From positions 800,090 to 864,089 of the forward strand of contig NC_009408.2 of the NCBI RefSeq assembly GCF_000002875.2: a DNA stretch of 64,000 nucleotides. Reading direction: 5' to 3'. This stretch comes from Leishmania infantum JPCM5 (taxonomy: Eukaryota > Euglenozoa > Kinetoplastea > Trypanosomatida > Trypanosomatidae). The notes beneath the pieces were generated by a model. That model saw nothing but the letters and a program-made list of their open reading frames with translations, ran no database searches and was not told the DNA's origin. The stretch's first letter is position 1. The number at the start of each line of letters is the position of its first letter. This document shows positions 1-10,300 of this stretch, one piece after another. Made by a program: the position numbers and the translations under genes.

Positions 1-3000
1 CGGCGAAGAGGCACGCAGTGAAGTAGTGGCCGAGGCGGTAGCGCAGCTGACGCACCGCCGGCTCGAAATTGATCGTTTCGCGAACGCGATCCAACACGCA
101 GCGCACCTCGTCGAGAATTCGCTGCATCGTCACATCGGGGTAGAGGCGCGGCATGGGCAAGTCCTCCAGCTTGGCGGCGCTACACTTCATCAACTTGTAC
201 TGATTCGCATCCAACTGCATGAACTTGGACATCAAGTCCTTGACAGAGTACTGTGTGAGAATGTAAATGCTGAGGCTGTTGCACAGCTTCAGCACGGCGC
301 TGTACAGATTCCGCCAGATCTTCTCTGTAATCTCGTCTGTCGGCACGGGCGGCGCACCTGTCACACGTCGCACCAGGTCGTATTGCTGCCGCGAGCGCAT
401 GAGACACTCTTCGAAGCCCTCCCGCACCCGCACCAGGGTTTGCAGGCGATGCACGCCTCTAGGGAGCAGCGCCGGGTACCTGCACAGCTTCGCACATGCG
501 ATGCCCACGCACTCGCTTTCGGCCGCCAGGGCCGGCATTTTGTCGCTCGGGGCAGCCGCGGCCACCGTGGGAAATCCTTCCAGGCACTTCTCAATCAGCG
601 CCGTCACAATGTCGAGCCAACTGCACATGCGGGCGTACTGCTGGGCCGCCGGATCGCCCCCGAGGGGTGGCGGCCGTGGAGCGCCAAAGACGGCCTGCAC
701 ATACCGCATCACATCACCCAATGGCGCACTCGCGCACTCGACCGTATCCGCCCACGGCAGAGAGATCTCCTCCATGAGCTGCTTCGCAAATTTCACGTGT
801 GCGGCCTCGTCGTACTGAGCCAGTGTGTCTAGCGGAGCTAGGTACCTCTGTGTGGCGCGTTTCAGCAGGACACACAGTGTCTTGCTCTCACTTGTGCGCC
901 GCTCGCCGTCGCAGCCGTCTAGCAAGTAGTCGAGGAAGGCATCAAGCGACGCCTTGTGGTCCTTGGGCACGTTTTGGGTGGCACCAGGGTAGAGACCGCC
1001 CCAGTGCCGCGTAAGAAGGATGTAGGCGCCGATGCGCAGCCGGCCAGGCACGATGAGCATGGGCGCGAGTGGGAAGCTTCGGGTGAGCATTTGGCAGTAC
1101 GCCTTTTGCTTCGTGTCAAGGCTGTTGCCGGCCATCTGGAACAAAGTCGCGGCGGAGAGGTGTTGCACGTTCGTATTGTCGTCCACCAGCTCGGCGTAAC
1201 TGCGGAACACGCCAGAGTTAACGAAGACCTCCATGAGCGCCAACAAAATGTCCTCGCTGCTCGAGGTGGGAGGCAGCACCGGCATATCGTCGACGAGCAC
1301 CATCGCGCTCAGCATGCACGGCGGCAGGGCGAGGCACGCTTCGATGAACGCCGCCGTCGCACTGCGCTGCATGTCATCTGAGAAGCTGGAGTCGAGCCAT
1401 GGCATTGGCACGGCTGCCAAGCAGAAGGTCTCCTGCATTACGTAATAGGCATACTTCACTGCCGGCGTCAGCTGTGCGTTAGCGATGCCGGAAATGCCGT
1501 AGTGGCTGATGGAGCGCGCCAAGTCCTTTAGAAACACCGCCTGCGCCTCCACGCTGCCGCCCTTGTCGCTGGCCAGCAGCTGCGCATGCAGGTGGCAAAA
1601 GTGCTCGGTCTGTGGCAGGATGCTCAAGTACTCTCGCAGCGCCGCAAGGCAGCTCTCCACGTCCTTCGCGCTGTAGATGGGGCTGAGGGTGCTGAGGTCC
1701 CGGTGGTACAGCGGAATGAGACAGGCGGCGAACACCATTGCGCGTATGGCAAACGGCACTTGCGTGTCGCCCGGCAAGTCCGGGTAGCGCTCAATTACGC
1801 TCTGCAGCTGCTCGGCGCGGCTCACGAAATCGTCGTCGTTGGAGTTTTCACAGAGCAAGCGGAGCGTGGACGCATTCGGGCGTAGTTCGGAGAGGTACCG
1901 CCGGCGCTCCTCTTTCGCCACCGCGTCCCCATCGTCAAGCGCCCGTCGCAGGGCGGGAGGTGTGACGTTCGCCAGTGACCGCGTGTGCTGCTCCTCCGTG
2001 ATGTTGAAAACGCGCCGGTACACGTTGCCCAACTCTTGCGCGTACATGTCCCGCTTCTGGGTGAGCAGCACACCGGTGGCCAGGAGGAGGCTCTCGTAGG
2101 CGAAGATGGGCAAAATGTCAAGGAACGGCGCCAGAGGTGCGCTGTCGAGTACCTCGCAGAGCTGGATGTGCGGTGGGCGCGGGAAGCTGAAGGCGGCCGC
2201 CGTCGCCTCCTCGTTCATCTTGCGCTGCTGTGCAGCGGCGTCGAAGACGGTGCCGAACTGGGTCGCGATGTTTGAGGAAATGGTGCCCGGCGTGGTGCCG
2301 CAGAGCGGGATCTGCATCTGCTCCATAAGCCGCGCCACGTCAGACACGTTGAGCTCCTCCTTGGCAGCCCCTGGCAGGCTCGTCACGGGGGAGGTCTGCC
2401 GCACGCCTTGAATGGAGGAGGACAGCGGGTTCCACACAGACGACAGAATCTTGCCCGTGCTGCTGCCCGTTGCGCTGGCGGGCCGCGTACCTTGCCGCTT
2501 CGAAGCCGCGGAGGCGCGGGAATCGTTCGTCGTCGAAGCAGAGCTGCCGGAGAGCCGCCGCCCGCTATCCGGAACAGCAGCAGCTCCCTCGACGCTGCCC
2601 AAGCCCTTTAAGGCCCCTATGAGGAAGCCCAAAAGCCCCTTGTTGCCCTCCTGCGCTGCGCTGTTGCTAGCGCCCGGGGGTGGCTGCACAGGGCGCGGCG
2701 GCGACTGCTCAGATGCCGCCAGTTTTGGACTACCGCTGTCGCCGCGCTTATCGGGCGAATGGGAGCTATCGTTTTTCGCCGCTACATGCGGTGAGGAGCT
2801 GCTGCCATCAATGGTCGAGTACGACCCGCGATTAGCATTGGGTAGATCGGGCTTTGCCTCTTTTTTCGCCGGCAGCTCTGGAGGGGATCTCGAGTGCTTG
2901 CTGCGGCTGGTCGGCGCTGCGTTTTTGGCTCGCTGGACGCCGCCGCTGCTGCTGCCGATAACGGTGAAGCACTTCGTCAAGTCGAGCTCGAACTTTGGCA

Positions 3001-3190
3001 CCTTCTTTCCCTTGGCGTGCTGCGCTGCTCTCTCGGCCTCGGCGTAGAGGGTGGTGGGACTCGGGCAGCTTGTGAGGTCGACGTGCTCCAGTGACGCACA
3101 GCCGTCTGGTAACTTGAGGCTCACGTTTGGCGGCGGGTGTCGCAGTGCATACAGCAGTAGCTCATCGCGTTCTGCCTGCACGCTCTTCAT
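1..3190 (-). CDS. Large protein of unknown function, 3' end outside window
   Basis: An uninterrupted minus-strand frame starts at an ATG (CAT at 3188-3190) and stays open for about 1063 codons to the left edge, so the C-terminus is missing. I read it by translating the reverse complement directly. Residues 1-75 look folded. A Ser/Pro/Ala/Lys-rich low-complexity linker covers roughly 75-260. From about 275 the protein is a long alpha-helical, Leu-rich region with no membrane segment or catalytic motif that I recognise. The all-helical architecture would suit a tethering or scaffold protein, but this is only an impression. A strong minus-strand pyrimidine tract at about 3310-3540 fits a trans-splice acceptor for this gene. 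The long plus-strand frames inside it are shadows. I am confident it is coding because of its length and GC-rich third positions; the function is unknown. Confidence 0.85.
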   Translation of the reverse strand, partial: MKSVQAERDELLLYALRHPPPNVSLKLPDGCASLEHVDLTSCPSPTTLYAEAERAAQHAKGKKVPKFELDLTKCFTVIGSSSGGVQRAKNAAPTSRSKHSRSPPELPAKKEAKPDLPNANRGSYSTIDGSSSSPHVAAKNDSSHSPDKRGDSGSPKLAASEQSPPRPVQPPPGASNSAAQEGNKGLLGFLIGALKGLGSVEGAAAVPDSGRRLSGSSASTTNDSRASAASKRQGTRPASATGSSTGKILSSVWNPLSSSIQGVRQTSPVTSLPGAAKEELNVSDVARLMEQMQIPLCGTTPGTISSNIATQFGTVFDAAAQQRKMNEEATAAAFSFPRPPHIQLCEVLDSAPLAPFLDILPIFAYESLLLATGVLLTQKRDMYAQELGNVYRRVFNITEEQHTRSLANVTPPALRRALDDGDAVAKEERRRYLSELRPNASTLRLLCENSNDDDFVSRAEQLQSVIERYPDLPGDTQVPFAIRAMVFAACLIPLYHRDLSTLSPIYSAKDVESCLAALREYLSILPQTEHFCHLHAQLLASDKGGSVEAQAVFLKDLARSISHYGISGIANAQLTPAVKYAYYVMQETFCLAAVPMPWLDSSFSDDMQRSATAAFIEACLALPPCMLSAMVLVDDMPVLPPTSSSEDILLALMEVFVNSGVFRSYAELVDDNTNVQHLSAATLFQMAGNSLDTKQKAYCQMLTRSFPLAPMLIVPGRLRIGAYILLTRHWGGLYPGATQNVPKDHKASLDAFLDYLLDGCDGERRTSESKTLCVLLKRATQRYLAPLDTLAQYDEAAHVKFAKQLMEEISLPWADTVECASAPLGDVMRYVQAVFGAPRPPPLGGDPAAQQYARMCSWLDIVTALIEKCLEGFPTVAAAAPSDKMPALAAESECVGIACAKLCRYPALLPRGVHRLQTLVRVREGFEECLMRSRQQYDLVRRVTGAPPVPTDEITEKIWRNLYSAVLKLCNSLSIYILTQYSVKDLMSKFMQLDANQYKLMKCSAAKLEDLPMPRLYPDVTMQRILDEVRCVLDRVRETINFEPAVRQLRYRLGHYFTACLFA

Positions 3191-4606
3191 TCTGGTATGG
3201 AGGGAATAAAAGAAGCGTGCGTGCGTGGTTCAGAGTCGAGGGAGAATTCAGTTGCATATATTGGGAGACGGAGCGGAGCGCGGATGTGCGTGCGTGCGTG
3301 CGGGGGTGGGGCGGGGGCCTAGATGTGGAAGAGTAGAGATACGAGAAGTGGGAGAATGGAGCACAAGCGCGAAGCAATGAAAGAAAAACGATAGCAGGCG
3401 TGTATAGAAGGGGGAACGAGGGGAGGGGAGGGGGAGAGAGGTGCTGCTCGCTCACATGCATACGCAAGCACCGCTGGCGTATAGCGCAAAACTCCCCACA
3501 GAACCAAAAGCTCAAGGGAGGGAGGTAGAAAGATAATAAGAAGAGAATCAGCTGTCGACAGCAACAGTGCTGGTGTCGGCAACTGTGAACGACAACCACC
3601 TGCAGGTGCAGTTGCCGTCTTGTCTCTGCGTCTGCGTGCGTGCACCTGCTCCGGTATTCAGCTTACGACATGCAACTCCTTCCACGGCAGCGAGAAGGAG
3701 AGCAGGCGATGAAGCGAAAAGAGCCGCTGGCCGAGAGGGCGCCGTGGATGTCTCAGGCAGCGAAGAGAGAAGAGGCGCAAAGATGGTGATGGCCAGAATG
3801 CTGTGGAGCGCGTGGCGGTGGCGCGTCTTTGCATAACACCGAGGAAGGCAAGGGGGGAAGGGGGAGGGAGAGAGTATGCAGTACTGCGAGAGATAGAGGG
3901 TGTTCGCTCCACACATACACACACATACACACGGACGCGTGTGCACAGGAGGTGAGGCGGGAGAAGTAGACAGGAGGAGCGATATGCTGAGCGGAAGGAG
4001 GTGGGGGGGGGCTTACCCGTACAGACACGAAGGGAAGACAAAAAAGACGAAAATAAACGTATGCCCGCACGTGTGCAGCACTCGAGCACCGAACGATCAG
4101 TGCCTTCTCGGGCTACGCGGGTGCTTTGCCGGCGGACCAAAGGCCGAGGAGAAGCGGCACACTATCACCCCTCCTTCTTTCCGTACTCTTCGGTTTCATC
4201 TGCTTGCCGGCCAACCAGGGGCGTGCATGCCAGCACGTGCTGCGCGCACCGCCGTGTACACACCACCACCCATGCACGCACGTCCATGTAGAGCATGGAC
4301 ACGTGAACCAGACGTGCACACGCGGTGGGGCCCACGCGCGCACACAGTCGCGTTAGGCCATGTATAGCATGCGCACCCCATTGGTTTTGTGCGGAGAGAG
4401 GGAAGAGGCCGCCAGCAGCGCGCAGCCGTACTAGCGTTGTGGACATCGGTTAGTGGCCACCTACCCCCTCCCGTGCACCAAACGTCGCCGCACGCGCCGT
4501 TGCACCAGTGGGGAGCACACAAAGCTCTAGGACTCAGCAACGCACAGACTCTCACACACACACATACACACACACACGCACGTAGCACGTAGCGGCAGGC
4601 ACGCGT
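3191..4606. other. Intergenic, no gene seen
   Basis: This holds the leader of the large gene to the left and the trailer of the E2 gene to the right. The plus strand is purine-rich at about 3310-3540. CA-type microsatellites lie at about 3910-3933 and 4552-4580. The many overlapping short frames are compositional. Confidence 0.7.
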
Positions 4607-5074
4607 CTAAGAGCCTGGCGCTCCACCGTGAGTGGCCCGCACAGCGATGGTGAACTGCTCCCTGTCGTGCCAGAGCTGCGCGGCATGATTGTTCAGCGGT
4701 GACTCGTTGTTCGGGTTGTTGAGTAGGTTCTGGATGGACAGCAAGATGGAGCTCACCGAGTAGACGGCCGACCATTTCTCCTTGAGGATGTCGAGGCAGA
4801 TGGCCCCACGCGTATCTACGTTCGGGTGGAAGCACGGCGTCATGAATGTGACAGTGGGCGCCTCGTACGGGTAGTTGGGCGGAAAAACAAGCAGCAAGTT
4901 GTACTCGAGCTCCTCATACGGCGTATTCGGTACGCCCTTGACGCTGCCGATCCAGCGGAATAGGTTGTCGTCCTCCGGGTAGGCGGAGATGCCCTCGGCA
5001 TCACTCATCATCACCTCTACGAGCTCCTTTTGCAGCCGCGCCGCTGCCCCGCTGTTGCTGCTGCCGCCGTGCAT
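4607..5074 (-). CDS. Ubiquitin-conjugating enzyme E2, UBE2C/UbcH10-like
   Basis: This 155-residue protein is a single UBC fold. E2 enzymes carry ubiquitin as a thioester and pass it to substrates with an E3. The HPN motif is at residues 83-85 and the catalytic Cys at 93, in the context ICLDILKEKWSA, which is characteristic of the UBE2C group that works with the anaphase-promoting complex. SPLNNHAAQLW at about 125-135 matches the same group. The N-terminal extension is short and Gly/Ser-rich, as in UBE2C. The frame is open further upstream through Cys/Val-rich translation of leader sequence, but the ATG at 5072-5074 gives a normal-sized E2 and I chose it. Family assignment is firm. Orthology to UBE2C, and hence a mitotic role, is inferred from motif similarity. 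Confidence 0.93.
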   Translation of the reverse strand: MHGGSSNSGAAARLQKELVEVMMSDAEGISAYPEDDNLFRWIGSVKGVPNTPYEELEYNLLLVFPPNYPYEAPTVTFMTPCFHPNVDTRGAICLDILKEKWSAVYSVSSILLSIQNLLNNPNNESPLNNHAAQLWHDREQFTIAVRATHGGAPGS

Positions 5075-6344
5075 TGGTGTGCCAGTACGTGAGTCAGTAT
5101 CGAAGACCAGAGAAGCGCGTTGCACCGACGCACACGCACAAGAGCAGGCACGCGGAATGTCGACAGTGGAGGAAACAAGAAGAGGAGCAGCTGCAGGAAT
5201 CTGCGATGGGGATGTGTGGGAGTGAGCAGCGCGCGGGGAGGATAGGCGAGAGAATGGGCAGAAGAAAACCAGTGCCGTGTGTACCACGTAACGCCTCTGC
5301 AAGGTGTCACCGAGACAACAACACAAAACAGCGAGAAACACGCACACGCACACACAAGGAGGGGCTGAGGAGAGAGAAGCAAGGGGAATCCGCGAGTGAT
5401 GAGGAGACGGCAGACGCGCGTAGCAACACCCAATAAAAAGAAGTGTGTCTGTGTGCGGGCTGTGGGGAATGGAGAGGGAGCTTCCCAGGTGTGACTGAGT
5501 GGCTTTGTAACAGAAAAGGAAAGGCGGAGGAGCAGGGCGTATCTACAAGACAAGCGAAGGGGGAGAGAGAGAGGTGTGCGTGTGTGATGGAGTGCCTACA
5601 TGGGTATACGTTGAGGAAGCCGGGCCACACACACACGCAGGCGCCTTGGCTGAAAAGCTTAGCCGGTGCGTGTCTGAAGCTGGAAAAGAAGTGGCAGTGG
5701 CCAAGTGCTCGCTATGCTCAAAAGGTGGTGTGCAGCAGTGCTAGAGATACCGGTGCTGGTGCGAGTGAGGCTCTTCGCGTTGATTAGCTGCTGTGCTGTG
5801 CTTCCTGATAGGCATGGAAGGGAGGGGGTGGAGGCGAGGGCGGGGGGACGAAAAGAAAGAAGGCGTCAGGGTCTACCGCCGGCAGGGGCAGAGCTGCATG
5901 GAGGAGAAAGAGGGCCTTAGGATGCTGCTGGCCATCTAGGGAGTCATGTAGGCGGCATCGCAAGTCAGCGGCGGGGACGCGTAACCGGTGAGACGCCGCA
6001 CGCTGTAAACAGGACGGAGAGAGCGAGCAAGCGAGAGCGAATGAGGTAGCGCGAAAACGCGATGCGCATTCCGCTCTTGAGCCCCACAGGCACGCAGACA
6101 GGCCACTCCAAGAGAGGGAGAGCACAGGCTTCTTTTGCTTACTTCCTTTACGCCCCCGGAGGGCTGCGCGTGCGTACCTGGGTTGGTGACGGCCAAACGC
6201 GCAGCAGGGCCTACGTACACGCGCACACACCGAAAATAAAGGAAAAGCGCCGCGCAGCTACATGATGGTGGCCAGAGGACGCAACAATAACAAAACATCA
6301 GCTTCTTTTTGTCATCATCACCGGCGCACGTCTCTGCGTGCGGC
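5075..6344. other. Intergenic, no gene seen
   Basis: This is leader of the E2 gene and trailer of the UEV-like gene. The plus strand is purine-rich near 5330-5420. A CA repeat lies at about 5626-5638. No start-to-stop frame has convincing codon use. Confidence 0.65.
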
Positions 6345-7325
6345 TTAGGAGTGCAAGAGGTGCGGAAGGACTTCACGAGTGTACCAGTCTGCATTGCACT
6401 TGGTGACGGTGTCCGTCATGTCGTCGCCCGTGTCGCCTTCGCTCGCCTTCCAGACGTCGAGGAAGTGTTGCATCACCTCGGTGCCAAGATACTGCTCGAA
6501 CGGCTTCAGCAGCAGCACCTCCTGCGTCACACTGCGCCGCTCCACATCGCGGCGTGCGAGGACGCGGTTCACCCCGCCGGAGTCGCGATCAGTCTCCATC
6601 GATGGTGATCGCCACGAGGAGGGCCATTCGGCAGGGAGGAAGATGAGCCGCATGTGCCGGATTAGAACCATCATGACAGAGACACGCATGGGGTCGATGG
6701 TGGAGTAAACCTCCTCGAACGGTACAAACACGCGCTTCACCGTTTCCGAGGGCGTCGCTGTGGAGGTGTCCTTGGCAGGGCTGTCACGCTGTGCGGCACA
6801 CGACGAAATCTCGGAGAGGTGATCGCCGGCGCCGCTCAGCTGGTCGAGATGCTGCAAACAGCGCTCCTGGACGAGCGGGTGGCTCCGCAGCGGCCCAGTG
6901 AGCTCGATGATGGGCGGCTCAAAGGGATACCGGCTAGGGAAGTACACGTAGAAGGCGAAGCAGCCACGGTACCAAGGCGAGGAGGGCGAGCGCACCTGCA
7001 CAAGACCGTTCCACGCGTGGTCCGGCGCGAGCATCGGGTCCACCCCAAAGGCCGGCCCGTCGTTGGCGGACGGCGTCAGCGACAGGCCATCCAAGCAGTA
7101 GAGCGGCGGCAGAAGCAGCACGTCTCGCAGTGGGCTGGTTGTCGACCCTACCGAGTTTGCGACACTTGGCTGCCTCTCGTCCTCATCTTCCTCTGCAGGG
7201 GTCAGTGCAGACGCGATGCCATGGGTGGTGAGCAGTAGCATCTCGCGCCGCAGGTAGAGGGACCGGAAGAGATAGTCCCGAGTGGATGTGGAGTGCCCGT
7301 AGGGCGAACAGGATGAGGACGCCAT
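6345..7325 (-). CDS. UEV/AKTIP (Fused toes)-like UBC-fold protein
   Basis: A 326-residue protein with an E2-like core at about 105-235. The stretch WNGLVQVRSPSSPWYRG followed by FYVYFPSRYPFEPP is the beta-meander of the UBC fold. HPL at 149-151 stands where active E2s have HPN, and no Cys sits at the usual distance after it (the nearest, Cys156, is too close). This pattern is typical of inactive UEV proteins such as AKTIP/FTS, which act in Hook-type dynein adaptor complexes. The region 160-200 is a Ser/Thr-rich insert. The start is the ATG at 7323-7325; the upstream extension begins with GTG and was dropped. It lies directly upstream of the UBE2C-like gene in the same unit. The UEV assignment is good; the specific AKTIP link is inferred. 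Confidence 0.75.
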   Translation of the reverse strand: MASSSCSPYGHSTSTRDYLFRSLYLRREMLLLTTHGIASALTPAEEDEDERQPSVANSVGSTTSPLRDVLLLPPLYCLDGLSLTPSANDGPAFGVDPMLAPDHAWNGLVQVRSPSSPWYRGCFAFYVYFPSRYPFEPPIIELTGPLRSHPLVQERCLQHLDQLSGAGDHLSEISSCAAQRDSPAKDTSTATPSETVKRVFVPFEEVYSTIDPMRVSVMMVLIRHMRLIFLPAEWPSSWRSPSMETDRDSGGVNRVLARRDVERRSVTQEVLLLKPFEQYLGTEVMQHFLDVWKASEGDTGDDMTDTVTKCNADWYTREVLPHLLHS

Positions 7326-10300
7326 TGTTGGCGCTGCAGTCGATGAGGACGACACACCCGATGGAGGCGCGGCTAGGGCTAACTGGATAGCAGCACGCAG
7401 CTAGAGATCAACCGGCGAGAGCTTGTGCGTGCTTCTGTCAACGTTGTAGCAGCGCCAAACCGAAACGCGAGCGAGGGAGTGGTGCTGGTGACGGGCTCTG
7501 TGTCAACATACACGCATGCAGGCAATTGTGGTTGAGGTAACAGCCGTTTCCTCCTGTGCTACCACAGATGCACCCAATTGCCACGTGCTGTGCTTCCCTC
7601 TGCGCACACACGCGGACTGGGACGCCGGGTGACGTAACCAGGCCCACAGAGTACAGAAAAGGAAAAGCAGCTGGCTTGAAGAGGGGTGCTGCACCGCAGC
7701 GGGTGCACTTGCAGATTGCACAGATGAAGAGGAATGACGTGCGGAAAGACGGAGGGGGAGGGTGGAAGTAAACGGAGGCGTTAGGGCTGCTAATGTGTGT
7801 GTGTGTGTGTGTGTCTGCTCCGTTCGGCACAGATTTTCTTCTTTGGCAACGGAGAGAAGCCCTGACGACGGGGGGGGGCACACAGGCACGCACCTCATAC
7901 AGCGCATGGCATCTCAAGGGCACGGTGCCCCCGCCCCCCACCCCCACCCACTCTGAGGGCGGAAGCCAAGCAGCTCCCAACCTAACCCTGCCAATGCCAA
8001 GCCCCTTCGCGTGGTGACAGGGTCAAGCACCTACAAGGTAGGGGAGGCCAGAGCGATGCACCGCCACGGATGCCGGCGGCCCGGTCCTGGACGGGCGCTG
8101 CGTCGGAGCGGCCTGCGACGGCGAGCACGCTTGTGCGCCACCCATATGACTAGGCAGTGTGCCAACACGTGACTCGAGCGCAGCTCAGCCGGCCCTCACA
8201 CTGCCCACGGGGGCGAGGGGACCCTGAGCCACCGCGAAGGCGGAGGGGACGCGCCACGCGGCGGCGTGCGAAGTGGGTAGGTGGGGGGAGAGGTTGAGGC
8301 CGAGGGCATGCTCCGATGGCTGAGGCGGCGCATCGCCCTGGCGCGTGTCGACGGCCGCTTCGCACCACACGACGGGCGGCGTGTGACAGGGCCCGGTGGC
8401 GGTAGCGCGTGGCGTTTCACCTCACGTGGTGTGCGGCAGACAAAAGCGGACACGCGCTGAGGAGGCAACAGATGAGCGGACAGAATGGTGCTCGCACGGA
8501 CAGAGATAGAACCCAACGCAGGCGTCTGTGTTGCCGTATGGGGATATGAGAGCCGGAACACTACCTCTACAGCGGTAGCGCTATTACATCAGCATGATCG
8601 CCCCTTAGCCGTTGCCTTCAGTGCGGTGGTAGACAGAGCACCGCTTCTTGTTTGAATGGCTGTTTTTTTTTCCGCGCATATCGAGAGCGCCGATCCTTTA
8701 CGGCGTCGCCCTCCTTCTCGCCCTCCCCGCTTCCTCGAGCAAAGCAGCACACCAGCGAGGGTACGGGCGCATCAGGCGTACACGGAGAGCGGCAGACGGC
8801 ACGCAGCATAAAAAGAGACGAACGAGGAGGCACGCAGAGGTCGACGAGCACGGTCCGGGGCGAAAGGAGAAGGAAGGGAGGGAGGGGGTCTGAAAATGCT
8901 GATACATAGACACGCACGTAAGGAGTAGAAAGAGGCAATCGAGTGAGGCGCACATGATGCAAGCACGCAACATGAAAACGCAGGCGAGGGAGCGGGGAGG
9001 ACAACGTGGGTCAATACATGAGATGTCTCCCTCTTCCCTTCGCTTCCCTCCCGCCCACTCCATCCCGCAATAGATCGTCTCCACGGCACCAACGCCCTCT
9101 GCACCAGTGCATGAAGTAGCGAGAGAGAGAGAGCTGCAAAGAAAAGAGGCCTACCAACGACAAGGGCGCACTGTGGCAGCACAGAAGAGGGGCGGCGGGT
9201 GGAGGTTAGGGATTGCACAACCAAGGGAGGAAGACGGATGCATGCACATAGGTAAAGCGGAGCCACACGGCAGCACCCTGTGGAGCACCAGTGCGGCGCC
9301 CGCTTTCGAAGGAGAGGAATGAATACGCACATGCACGGAGGGATGGTCAAAGGCACCTCGGAAGCCAAAAACAGCAAAGATCGCAGCAAGAGAACGTGGC
9401 AGAAGGCGAGAAGGGAGAACATCATCGCGCGCTCACACACGTACACGCGCGGTGGCGCATAAAAGTGGAGCGGAGAGACGGCGATGGCAGAGGGAGAGGG
9501 GAGGGTGGGGGTGGAGGTGGAAGCAAACGCAGAAACTGAAAACGCACCATCGCCGAACGGGAGCGACTCCGGAAAGGAGCAAGAATGGAAGAGGACAGGT
9601 AGGGAGAGCACGCTCTCCGGCCAACGCATACATGTTCTCTACGTGTTCTGTTGCTGGCGCCAGAAGACAGCTGTTGGAGGTGGGGAGGGGGGGAGAAGGA
9701 ACCACAAAATACAAACAGAAGAGGCAAATGCACAGACACAAGAACGGTACAAGAGCAGCAACACACACACGCGCCAAAATGGACACAGGGAGGGGGAGGG
9801 GAGGGCGAGCATCTTTAGGGGACGAAGACGCATGCCATACGCAGGCGTTGCAAGGCATATGCACATGTGCGCGTTTTGCTTCAGCGAGGAGGAACCAATG
9901 CAGCTCTCCGTGTCACACACGCACACACAAGGAGACTCCTACACTCGGCGTTACTACATCATCCACGTCGTCTTTTCCGCTCCACTCGTTCATCGACGAT
10001 GCAGGCAGTCTTCCTCTACCTTTCTCTCCGCTTAGAAGCTTATCGTTCCGCATTGTCAGCACTGCTAGTCGCATGGACTGCCCTTTTTCGAAACACACAT
10101 GCGGCCCTTCGGCTGTAACTGTAGCGCCACCTTGCACCTCCGATGGCAAGGAGGAGGGAGACAGTGAAGTGGGCGAGTACTGATGTGCCTGTGCGTGCGT
10201 TGATGCGATGCGCCCCCCCCCCGTGAATGTGAAAGAAACCAAGACGAGAGAGGCGGCAGTGACAACCCATACCAGCATGCCCTCACTCAGCGGGCCCGCA

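Noticed and set aside
26..2411. Long plus-strand frames within the leftmost gene
   Set aside because: They are antisense shadows of the open minus-strand frame, and the first begins with GTG.
8772..9629. Minus-strand frame of 285 codons
   Set aside because: Composition is Ser/Leu/Pro/Cys/Arg from pyrimidine tracts, with no domain and no break where a leader would be. It is probably leader or trailer sequence.
9452..10183. Plus-strand frame of 243 codons
   Set aside because: It is a translation of purine-rich, repeat-laden spacer (Arg/Gly/Lys/Glu/Thr), on the strand opposite to the unit, with no domain and no codon bias.
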